Assembly (NCBI GenBank): GCA_021323315.1
Contig: JAJTCQ010000001.1
Location: 37,936 to 101,935, forward strand
DNA: 64,000 nucleotides
From: Gaiellaceae bacterium
GTDB taxonomy: Bacteria > Actinomycetota > Thermoleophilia > Gaiellales > Gaiellaceae
Direction of reading: 5' to 3'
The notes beneath the pieces are model-generated. The model was not told the DNA's origin, did no database searches, and saw only the letters and a program-made list of their open reading frames with translations. Position numbers and translations under genes: made by a program. Below are positions 8,657-16,548 of this stretch, one piece after another (position 1 is the stretch's first letter; every line of letters begins with the position of its first letter).

Positions 8657-11308
8657 GTGCACCTGCGCTCGCTCCGCATCCGCGGCTTCAAGTCGTTCCC
8701 GGACTCGCTCGAGATCAGTCTCGAGCCGGGGGTCGCCGTCATCGTCGGGCCGAACGGCTCGGGGAAGTCGAACATCGCCGATGCGATCGTCTGGGCGGCC
8801 GGCTCCCTGACACCGTCCGAGCTTCGCGCGGAGAAGCCGGACGACGTCCTGTTCGCGGGCGGTGGGGATCGCCGGGCCGCGGAGCACTGCGAGGTGGAGC
8901 TCGTCTTCGACAACGAGGATGGCGCCTGGCCCGACCTCGAGTTCTCGGAGGTGTCGATCGCGCGGCGGCTCGTCCGTGGCGCGGAAGGCCAGTACCTCGT
9001 GAACCGCGCCGCCGTGCGGCGAACCGATCTCGTGGAGATCCTCGCCGATGTGGGGCTCGGCGCGGCGATGCACTCGATCGTCGGGCAGGGGAAGGTCGAG
9101 CAGGTGCTCGCATCCAAGGCCGAGGACCGGCGCGCGTTCGTGGAGGAGGCGGCCGGGCTCGGCAAGTTCAAGCGCCGGAGACATCGTGCCGAGCTCAAGC
9201 TCGCTCGCGTTGCCGTTCAGGTCGAGCGCGCGCGCGACGTCGAGGACGAGGTGCGCAAGCGGCTGCGCCCGCTGGCGTTGCAGGCCACGGCCGCCGAGCG
9301 CGCGGAGAAGCTCGGCTCGGAGATCGCAGGGTTGCGCGCACGCATTGCGCAGCTCGATCTCGCCGAATTCGGCGCGCGCCGCTCCGAGGCTGAGGAGAGC
9401 CGTGACACGGCTGCGTTCGCGAAGAGGGGCGCCCAGGGAAGACTGGAGGGCTTGCTGGTCGATCGCGCGCGCGCCGAGGACGAATTGTCGGACGCGGCGG
9501 GCCGGCGAGAGTCTGCGGTTGCGGCGCGGTATCGGCTCCAGGGCGGCTGCGAGCGTCTCGAGTTGCGGGCGGAGTCGGCAGCCGCGCTGCTCGAGCGCTT
9601 CCGCAGCGAGACGCCTGCAGCGGACGACGAGCCCGGAGCTCAGAGCGATCTCGCCCGTCTCGAGCTGGAGGCGGGTCGGGCGGCGGACGCGGCGCGGAGC
9701 GCCGAGCGCGAGCGCATCGCCGTCTCCGAGCGTGCGGAGCTCGTGGCCGAGCGTTTCCGCGCGCTCGAGCAGGCGCTGGCCGAGCAGGAGGGCCTGCCGC
9801 CGGCAGCTCGTGCCCTCGCGGAGGAGGGCGCTCGCCTCGCTCTGGCCGAACTCGACGTCCCGTCGGGCGACGAGCGCGCGGTCGCGGCCGCGCTGCGGTC
9901 GCGGGCGTCGGCCGTGCTCGCGGACGACCCGACCGTCGGGCTGGCCCTGCTGCAACGCGCTCGCGCGGCAGGCCTCGGAAGCCTCACGGTGCTCGCGGGG
10001 CGCCCGCCGCAAGAGCTCGTGGCGGAGTTCCCCGTCGTGCCGCTCGACGAGCTGCTCGACGTCTCCACACCGTCGGTGACGGCCGAGGGCTTCGGCTACG
10101 ACCCGGCGCGCGGCGAGCTGTGGTTCGTGGGCGAGACCGCAGAGGCCGTCCTGCTCGAGCTCCAGAGCCGGCGGAGCGCACTCGCCGCCGAGGCGTCGGC
10201 ACTCGCCGAGGACGTCGCTGCGGCGACGAGTGCCGCCGAGGCCGCAGCCGGCCGGGCCACAGCGGCCGAGACCGCGCTCGGTCGCGCGCCGAGGATGCGC
10301 GCGACGGCGATCGACGCCCGGACGCTCGGCCGCCTCGTGGATCTCGCGACGGCACTCCGGCAGGGAGTGGAGGATGCCCGACGCGCGGGGAGCCGCTTCG
10401 AAGCACCGCTGCGCGCCAGGGTCGACGCGGGCGCCACCCGCGCGCGCGATCTCGGCGACGAGCTCCGACGCCTCGGGGCGGCAGAGGTGGCCCTGCGGCG
10501 TGAGCTGGAGGAGGCGAGCGCAGCGGTCACGGCCAGGGATGTCGAGATCGCGCGGATCGACGCCGACGTGGCGGACGCGAGGCGGCGGCTCGATTCGGCG
10601 GGAAAGGTCGAGGCCGCGGACGGAGACGACCGCGCCGAGCTCGTCGCCCGCGTCGAGCGACTCGAGAACCGCCGCGTCACGCTCGGCCAGGTCAATCCGC
10701 TCGCACGCGAGGAGTACGAGGCCGAGAAGGAGCGGCTCGACGACCTGAAGATGCAGCGTGCCGATCTCGAGCAGAGCCTCGAGGAGCTCGAGAAGCTCCG
10801 CGCCGAGCTGACGGCGACCGTCGAGCGCCGCTTCGCGGAGACCTTCGCCGCGGTGGCCGAGCACTTCGAGGAGGTCGCGGCCACGCTCTTCCCCGGCGGT
10901 GAGGGCAGGCTCCGGCTGGTCGAGTCGGAGGAGGAAGGCATCGAGCCGGGGATCGAGGTCGAGCTGCGTCCCGCCGGCAAACGGATCACCCGCCTCTCCC
11001 TGCTGTCGGGCGGCGAGAAGGCGCTCGGCGCGATCGCGTTCCTCTTCGCGCTCTTCCTTGCGAGGCCCTGTGCGTTCTATCTCCTCGACGAGGTCGAAGC
11101 GGCGCTCGACGACACGAACATCGCGCGCTTCGTCGAACTCCTGCGTCGCTACTCCGATCGCGCGCAGTTCGTCGTCGTGACGCATCAGAAGAGGACGATG
11201 GAGGCCGCCGATATCCTCTACGGCGTGACGATGGGGCCTGACGGCGTCTCGCAGGTCGTTTCCCGGCGGCTTCCGCACCACCAGCAACCCCTCGCTGCTG
11301 CGGTGTGA
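8657..11308 (+). CDS. smc: Chromosome segregation protein SMC (short form, 883 aa)
   Basis: GPNGSGKSNIADAI Walker A, LSGGEKALGAIAFLFALF signature, FYLLDEVEAALDDTN Walker B, central hinge-like region. Confidence 0.92.
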   Translation: MHLRSLRIRGFKSFPDSLEISLEPGVAVIVGPNGSGKSNIADAIVWAAGSLTPSELRAEKPDDVLFAGGGDRRAAEHCEVELVFDNEDGAWPDLEFSEVSIARRLVRGAEGQYLVNRAAVRRTDLVEILADVGLGAAMHSIVGQGKVEQVLASKAEDRRAFVEEAAGLGKFKRRRHRAELKLARVAVQVERARDVEDEVRKRLRPLALQATAAERAEKLGSEIAGLRARIAQLDLAEFGARRSEAEESRDTAAFAKRGAQGRLEGLLVDRARAEDELSDAAGRRESAVAARYRLQGGCERLELRAESAAALLERFRSETPAADDEPGAQSDLARLELEAGRAADAARSAERERIAVSERAELVAERFRALEQALAEQEGLPPAARALAEEGARLALAELDVPSGDERAVAAALRSRASAVLADDPTVGLALLQRARAAGLGSLTVLAGRPPQELVAEFPVVPLDELLDVSTPSVTAEGFGYDPARGELWFVGETAEAVLLELQSRRSALAAEASALAEDVAAATSAAEAAAGRATAAETALGRAPRMRATAIDARTLGRLVDLATALRQGVEDARRAGSRFEAPLRARVDAGATRARDLGDELRRLGAAEVALRRELEEASAAVTARDVEIARIDADVADARRRLDSAGKVEAADGDDRAELVARVERLENRRVTLGQVNPLAREEYEAEKERLDDLKMQRADLEQSLEELEKLRAELTATVERRFAETFAAVAEHFEEVAATLFPGGEGRLRLVESEEEGIEPGIEVELRPAGKRITRLSLLSGGEKALGAIAFLFALFLARPCAFYLLDEVEAALDDTNIARFVELLRRYSDRAQFVVVTHQKRTMEAADILYGVTMGPDGVSQVVSRRLPHHQQPLAAAV

Positions 11309-11420
11309 GCGACGTTCGCCTGCGGCGAACGTTCACGGCGGAAACCATGTTTCGCCCGTGTGCCCCCTTCTTCCGGGTCTGGGGAACCTCCTGCTTCCGC
11401 ACACTCCTCCACGCTCACGA
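11309..11420 (+). other. Structured intergenic element, copy A
   Basis: Hairpins ACGTTCGCC-tgc-GGCGAACGT, GGCGgAAAC-cat-GTTTCGCC, GTGTGC(11358-11363)/GCACAC(11399-11404) enclosing GGAA/TTCC; resembles 54978-55087. Confidence 0.5.
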
Positions 11421-11438
11421 GGTAACCGAGGTTGCATC

Positions 11439-12386
11439 GTGAGCTACACCTGGTCGGAGCTCCTCGGCGACGATGTCGCGCCCGAGGACGAGTCCGAGCG
11501 CACCGGGTTCTTCGCGCGGATGCGGGAGTCCCTCGCGAAGAGTCGGACGGCGCTCACCGCCGAGCTCGCGTCCGCCGGCTTCGACTCGTCGGACGACGAG
11601 GCGTGGGAGCGGCTCGAGGAGGCGTTGATCCGAAGCGACGTCGGCGTCCCCGCGACAGCCGAGCTCGTGCGAAGACTCGAGGCCAGGGGCCTCACCGGTG
11701 GCCTCGAGGACGCGCTCGCCGCCGAGGTCGAGGAGCTCTTCGGCGACCCGCCGACCCTGGCCGTCGCTGCGAGGCCGAGCGTGATTCTCGTCGTGGGCGT
11801 CAACGGCACCGGGAAGACGACGACGATCGGGAAGCTGGCGCGCAAGCTCCACGAGCACGGGCGGTCGGTGCTCGTCGGCGCGGCGGACACCTTTCGCGCG
11901 GCCGCCGAGGAGCAGCTCGAGATCTGGGCAGAGCGGGCCGGCGCGGACTTCGTCGGCGCGCCACGCGGCGCGGATCCCGCGGCCGTCGCCTTCGACGCCG
12001 TCGAGGCGGCGCGGGCTCGAGGACGTGACGTGGCCATCATCGACACCGCCGGCAGGCTCCATACCCAGACGAACCTCATGGCCGAGCTCGAGAAGGTGCG
12101 GCGCGTGATCGAGGGCCGCGTCGAGGGCGCGCCGCACGAGACGCTGCTCGTCGTCGACGCGACCACGGGTCAGAACGGCCTCCAGCAGGCGAAGCTCTTC
12201 GGTGCGACGGCAAGCGTTACCGGGGTCGCGCTGACGAAGCTCGACGGCAGCGCCCGCGGAGGCGTCGCAATCGCAATCGCGGTCGAGCTGGGTCTTCCCG
12301 TGAAGCTCGTCGGTGTCGGCGAGGGCGTCGAGGATCTCCGCCCGTTCGACGCCGGCGACTACGCACGCGCCCTGATCTCCCCCTGA
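11439..12386 (+). CDS. ftsY: Signal recognition particle receptor FtsY
   Basis: VVGVNGTGKTTTIGKLA, DTFRAAAEEQL, DTAGRLHTQTNLMAEL, TKLDGSARGG. Confidence 0.96.
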   Translation: MSYTWSELLGDDVAPEDESERTGFFARMRESLAKSRTALTAELASAGFDSSDDEAWERLEEALIRSDVGVPATAELVRRLEARGLTGGLEDALAAEVEELFGDPPTLAVAARPSVILVVGVNGTGKTTTIGKLARKLHEHGRSVLVGAADTFRAAAEEQLEIWAERAGADFVGAPRGADPAAVAFDAVEAARARGRDVAIIDTAGRLHTQTNLMAELEKVRRVIEGRVEGAPHETLLVVDATTGQNGLQQAKLFGATASVTGVALTKLDGSARGGVAIAIAVELGLPVKLVGVGEGVEDLRPFDAGDYARALISP

Positions 12387-12495
12387 GTAGGGGTGCGAAT
12401 CACTGGATCGAGGGCTTTAGGTCGTTGCGTGGGTCCTCGGGCCCGCGTACGCTGTGGCACGACCCCTGAGGCGACGCAGGCAAGGAGGACTGGGA

Positions 12496-12840
12496 ATGGC
12501 TGTCGCGATGACCATGCACTGGCCAGGCTTGACCTCGGACCAGTACGACGCCGTCATGGCCAAGCTCGGCCTCGACGCGAACCCGCCTGCTGGCTCGGTG
12601 CTGCATGCGGCGACGGAGACGGATCACGGGATCGACGTGTTCGAACTGTGGCAGACCGAGCAGGCGTTCAACAGCTTCCTCGAGCAGAGGATGCTGCCGG
12701 TCGTGAGCGAACTCGGCATCACGGGCGAGCCCTCCATCACGATCGTTCCGCTGCACAACCTGTACGCCGCCGATCCCGACATGATCGACCGGATCGGCGC
12801 TGTCTCGCTTCCGGCTGCGGTCGCGAGCTGGGCTAGCTAA
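12496..12840 (+). CDS. Conserved hypothetical protein, possibly ferredoxin-like alpha/beta-barrel
   Basis: MAVAMTMHWPGLTSDQYDAVMAKLGLD...; SD-like aaggagg upstream. Confidence 0.6.
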   Translation: MAVAMTMHWPGLTSDQYDAVMAKLGLDANPPAGSVLHAATETDHGIDVFELWQTEQAFNSFLEQRMLPVVSELGITGEPSITIVPLHNLYAADPDMIDRIGAVSLPAAVASWAS

Positions 12841-12848
12841 TGGTGCGT

Positions 12849-12874
12849 GGAGGCGCGTCCCCGGACGCGCCTCC
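12849..12874 (+). terminator. Strong hairpin terminator
   Basis: Perfect 11-bp stem GGAGGCGCGTC-cccg-GACGCGCCTCC. Confidence 0.65.
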
Positions 12875-12892
12875 GCCTTCTAGGATCGGGGC

Positions 12893-13093
12893 GTGACCGA
12901 GCGCCGCGAAACGACCATCGGATTCGGCCCAGTCGGGCTCGCCGGATGGGGGCTCCTCGTGCTCGGTGTGCTGCTTCGGCGGCGCTTCGTGGCGCTCCTG
13001 GGCCTCGGCGCTGTGGTCGCAGACGTCACCGTCGCCGAGCTCGGCGGCTTCAAAGCGGTGAACGAGAGTCGCAGCGACGCCTCAGTCGCCTGA
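12893..13093 (+). CDS. Small membrane protein
   Basis: Two hydrophobic stretches; TAGGAT box 6 nt upstream of the GTG start. Confidence 0.5.
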   Translation: MTERRETTIGFGPVGLAGWGLLVLGVLLRRRFVALLGLGAVVADVTVAELGGFKAVNESRSDASVA

Positions 13094-13110
13094 GCCGTCG
13101 CTGCGCAGCC

Positions 13111-13350
13111 CTAGCTACGTGGCGTCGCACCGATCGAGAACGTCTTGACGTTCTGGTTCTCGATCTCCACTTGCATGAAGGTGATGTCGAACCACTTCGG
13201 TCCGGTCCCTTCTTCCCCGCCGGTTACGAATCTCGACTCGTTGACGATCTGCTCGGCGAGGCCCTTCAGCGCCTCGTCCACCGTTGCGGGTCGTCCCGTG
13301 GATTCGCCCACGTAGACTGTCTTCTCGCCGCCTGGTCTTGGCTCTCCCAT
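13111..13350 (-). CDS. Dodecin-like small protein (copy 1)
   Basis: VDEALKGLAEQIVNE...KWFDITFMQVEIENQNVKTFSIGATP fits the dodecin pattern (helix, then WFEVxxxRGxIxxGxVxxYxVxLKVG). Confidence 0.6.
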   Translation of the reverse strand: MGEPRPGGEKTVYVGESTGRPATVDEALKGLAEQIVNESRFVTGGEEGTGPKWFDITFMQVEIENQNVKTFSIGATPRS

Positions 13351-13384
13351 CGTCCCAGCCTCCAGTCTTGGTGACGCGGGGATC

Positions 13385-16069
13385 CTACGGCTTCGCCTCG
13401 ATCAACACAATGTCGCGAAGGGCACGCCCTTCCCGCTCGAGCTCGTCGAACGCAATGCGACCGAGCCGCGCCTCGAGCACAGGCGTGAACCGCTCGAGGA
13501 CAGGGAGCTCGAACTCATCGGGTTCATCCGTGCCGCGAGCAGCCGTCGCGGCGCCCACCAGGCGCGCCGCCGTCTCCGGCGATCCGCTTTCGGCAGCTGC
13601 GCCGGCGAGAACGACAAGGCAGCGGGCACGTGAACGATCGTCCTCGAGATCGGTGTACAACGTCAGGCTCTCGCGCGCTCTGCTCGCGGCGGCCTCGGCC
13701 GCGCCCTCCAGGAGGTCGAGCTCGGCGAGCATGAGTTGCGCAGCCGCAACGTAGGGCACCTCGCCGAGCTCCCGAGCTTGAGAGAGGGAATCCGCGAATG
13801 CCTCGCGAGCGCGGCGGAAGTCGTGCGCGTGGAACGCGGCGACGCCGAGGTTGTAGATCGCGTCCGCTACGAGGAGCGGGTCGCCGAACCGGATACGGAG
13901 CTGCACTGCTTGCTCGTACTGCGCGAGCGCGAGGTGGTGCTCGCCGCGAGCTGAGTAGACATCCCCGAGCACGGTGGCGGCGGCCGATCGAGCTCGATCG
14001 TCGTCCAGGCGGCTCGCGGCAGCAACGGCGTCGTGTGCGTACTGCTGTGCGACGTCGATGTCGCCTTGCATCCGCGAGAAGAAGCTGAGATACGACAGAG
14101 CGAGGATCTCGTCGCGAGTCTGACCTTCTGCCCGATACACCTCGCGCGCCTCGTCGAACATGCTTCGCGCGGCGCCCCAGTCGCTCTGGGCAGCGGCCTG
14201 GAGGGCCGCCGTTCGAAGGGCCGCGGCCCGCACGTCGGCAGGCGCTCCGTCTGCGAGTGACAGCCCGAGAGACAGCCACCGGCGGGCGTCGCTGACATGC
14301 GCGTGTGCGCGCCAGAACCGCTCGAGTGCCGAGATCGCGCGTAGAGCGTCCTCGGCCCGACCCGAGGCGAGGAGCCAGTCGAGGGCCGCCCCCAAGTTGT
14401 CGAACTCAACCTCGAGCCTGTCGAGCCACGCCGCCTGCTCCATGCCGGCGAGCTCGCGCTCTGCTTCGAGGGCGAGTGCGAGGAACTGCTCGGCATGGCG
14501 CTGCCGCAGCTCGTCGAGTCGCCCCTCGGACGCTTCGTGCTCGAGGGCGTACTCGCGGACAGTTCTCAGCATCGAGAGCCGGAGCTCACCGTCCGCCGAC
14601 TCGGCTCGAATCAGGCTCCACCCGACGAGCGCTTCGAGATCGCGCAGGAACTCGGGGCCCGTGTCTGCGATCTTGCGCGCATCGTCGAGCGAACCGCTGT
14701 CCGCGAAGACGGCCAGCGTCCCGGCCAGTGCGCGCTGGCTCGGGCTCAGCCGCTGGTAGCTCCAGTCGATTGCGGCGCGCAGCGTCCGCTGTCGCTCGGG
14801 CAGGTCGACCGGGCCCTCCATCTCGAGTGCGAGCCCCTCGCCGAGTGCGCGCAGGATCTCGGTCGGCGGCAGGAGCGCGAGGCGGGCTGCGACGAGCTCG
14901 ATCGCGAGCGGCAGGCCGTCGAGCTTCCGGCAGATCTCGTGGACGGACGCGAGAGCGCTCTCTTGCAGCAGGACGCCGCGTGCTGCGGCCAGCTCGATGA
15001 AGAGCGTCGTGGCGTCCTCGATCGACAGCGGCTCGAGCGGCAGAACGCGCTCTGCCGAGAGCCGAAGCGGCGTGCGGCTCGTGGCCAGGATCTGGAGGTC
15101 GGGCAGGCGATGGAGCAGCTCGGCGACGACGGGTGCGACGGTGGGCAGGTGCTCGAGGTTGTCGAGGTAAAGCAGCGCGCCGGAGCCGTCCATGCTGTCG
15201 GCAACCGATTCGAGGACGGTCCGGCCGCCCGACTCGCGCGCGCCGATCGCGCGTGCGATCGCGCTTGGAACGAGCTCGGCATCCAAGACGGGGGCGAGCC
15301 CGACGAGGTGCACTGGCCGATCGAGCGCTGCCCGCGCAGCCACTTCGAGTGCAAGCCGGCTCTTCCCGGCTCCACCTGGGCCGGTGATCGTTGCGAGGCG
15401 CACCTCCGGCGACTCGAGGAGAGCCTCCACGCGAGCAAGGGCGTCCGCGCGCCCGACGAGGCGATGGTGCAAAGCCGGCAGGCTCGTCGCCGTCAGGGTT
15501 TTGAGTGGCGGGAACTCCTCGCGAAGCCCAGGCACGAGGATTTGGAACGCCTGCACAGCAGCCGGAACGTCCTTCAGCCGGTGATGTCCGAGGGGCCGAA
15601 ACGCCGCGCCGGGAAGGGGCTCGGCGCCTGCCATGTCCTTCGTTGCTCGCGTCACGACGATCTGCTCGCCGTGCGCCGAGGCGCACACTCGGGCAGCGAC
15701 GACGACGTCCATCCCGACGTAACCCTCCGGGCCGAGCTCCGGCTCCCCGGTGTGGATGCCGATGCGCAGGCGGTGCGCCTCCTCGTCGGGCCAAGGCTCC
15801 TCCGCGAGCGAGCGCTGGATCGAGGTGGCGGCCGCCACGGCGTCGCTGGCTCGCGAGAACGCGAGGAATACACCGTCGCCGGCCCAGTCGACCTCGACGC
15901 CGCCGTTGTCGGCTGCGGCCATGCGCACGAGCTCGCGCATCCGTGCCCGCGCTGGGCCGAACCGCTTGCCCAGGAGGTGCAGGAGCCGCGTCGACCCCTC
16001 GACGTCGGCGAAGAGGAGCGTCACCGTGCCGGCCGGAAGCCGGCTTGGGGCGTCGTCCGACCCGTTCAC
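13385..16069 (-). CDS. Class III nucleotide cyclase-STAND ATPase-TPR protein (copy 1)
   Basis: TVTLLFADVEGSTRLLHLLG and WAGDGVFLAF cyclase motifs; GPGGAGKSRLALEVA Walker A; GLPLAIELVAARL STAND motif; TPR-like C-terminus. Confidence 0.88.
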   Translation of the reverse strand: MNGSDDAPSRLPAGTVTLLFADVEGSTRLLHLLGKRFGPARARMRELVRMAAADNGGVEVDWAGDGVFLAFSRASDAVAAATSIQRSLAEEPWPDEEAHRLRIGIHTGEPELGPEGYVGMDVVVAARVCASAHGEQIVVTRATKDMAGAEPLPGAAFRPLGHHRLKDVPAAVQAFQILVPGLREEFPPLKTLTATSLPALHHRLVGRADALARVEALLESPEVRLATITGPGGAGKSRLALEVAARAALDRPVHLVGLAPVLDAELVPSAIARAIGARESGGRTVLESVADSMDGSGALLYLDNLEHLPTVAPVVAELLHRLPDLQILATSRTPLRLSAERVLPLEPLSIEDATTLFIELAAARGVLLQESALASVHEICRKLDGLPLAIELVAARLALLPPTEILRALGEGLALEMEGPVDLPERQRTLRAAIDWSYQRLSPSQRALAGTLAVFADSGSLDDARKIADTGPEFLRDLEALVGWSLIRAESADGELRLSMLRTVREYALEHEASEGRLDELRQRHAEQFLALALEAERELAGMEQAAWLDRLEVEFDNLGAALDWLLASGRAEDALRAISALERFWRAHAHVSDARRWLSLGLSLADGAPADVRAAALRTAALQAAAQSDWGAARSMFDEAREVYRAEGQTRDEILALSYLSFFSRMQGDIDVAQQYAHDAVAAASRLDDDRARSAAATVLGDVYSARGEHHLALAQYEQAVQLRIRFGDPLLVADAIYNLGVAAFHAHDFRRAREAFADSLSQARELGEVPYVAAAQLMLAELDLLEGAAEAAASRARESLTLYTDLEDDRSRARCLVVLAGAAAESGSPETAARLVGAATAARGTDEPDEFELPVLERFTPVLEARLGRIAFDELEREGRALRDIVLIEAKP

Positions 16070-16114
16070 GCAAGAAGTCTAGGAGTCGAGGGCGTCGGCG
16101 TACACTGTCCGGCC

Positions 16115-16180
16115 GCGTTCGACACGCTCTCCGACAAGCCGCAGGCGACGCTCGGCGGTCTCGGCGGGAACGGCGAGTAG
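16115..16180 (+). pseudogene. Truncated 5' remnant of ffh from tandem duplication
   Basis: FDTLSDKPQATLGGLGGNGE* versus ffh FDTLSDKLQATLGGLGRSGR; start codon GTG changed to GCG; same upstream gcgtacactgtccggcc. Confidence 0.85.
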
Positions 16181-16274
16181 GGCTAGTCGGTCTTGCGCGG
16201 AAGCGCGTCTAGCACGTGCGTCCGATTCACTCGAGGCGATGAAGGAAGCGCCTGATGCGAAGGAGCCTTCCGGC

Positions 16275-16520
16275 TCAACCGCCCGGCGTGATGATGACCT
16301 TGTATGCGGTTGGACCCGGGTTGCCGACCCGTACCTGGATCCGACTCACCTCGAAGTACGTGTTACGCAGATCCGGCGCGTCGTAGTACGCCCGATACGC
16401 CGCGTCGGCGATGGCTCTCGCGAGCCCCGTGTCGATCGACACCTGTTCGGCCGAATCTATTTCGACCTCGCCCTCGAAGGCGTGGATCCGGTGCCCCCGA
16501 CCGTCGTCCGCTTCGGACAT
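16275..16520 (-). CDS. Dodecin-like small protein (copy 2)
   Basis: IDTGLARAIADAAYRAYYDAPDLRNTYFEVSRIQVRVGNPGPTAYKVIITPG; same position relative to cyclase copy 2 as copy 1. Confidence 0.55.
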   Translation of the reverse strand: MSEADDGRGHRIHAFEGEVEIDSAEQVSIDTGLARAIADAAYRAYYDAPDLRNTYFEVSRIQVRVGNPGPTAYKVIITPGG

Positions 16521-16548
16521 AGCTACTCCTTTCGTTGGACCGACGAGC

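Noticed and set aside
7886-11287. 1133-aa minus-strand ORF opposite smc
   Set aside because: Antisense artefact of high GC; the + strand encodes a clear SMC and the minus translation has no recognisable domain.
11309-11420. Assignment of the structured element to a known riboswitch (glycine, ydaO/c-di-AMP)
   Set aside because: Sequence cores of those classes were not recognisable; left as an unnamed element.
14495-16180. 561-aa plus-strand ORF
   Set aside because: Antisense to cyclase copy 1; only the last ~21 residues are meaningful (ffh remnant).
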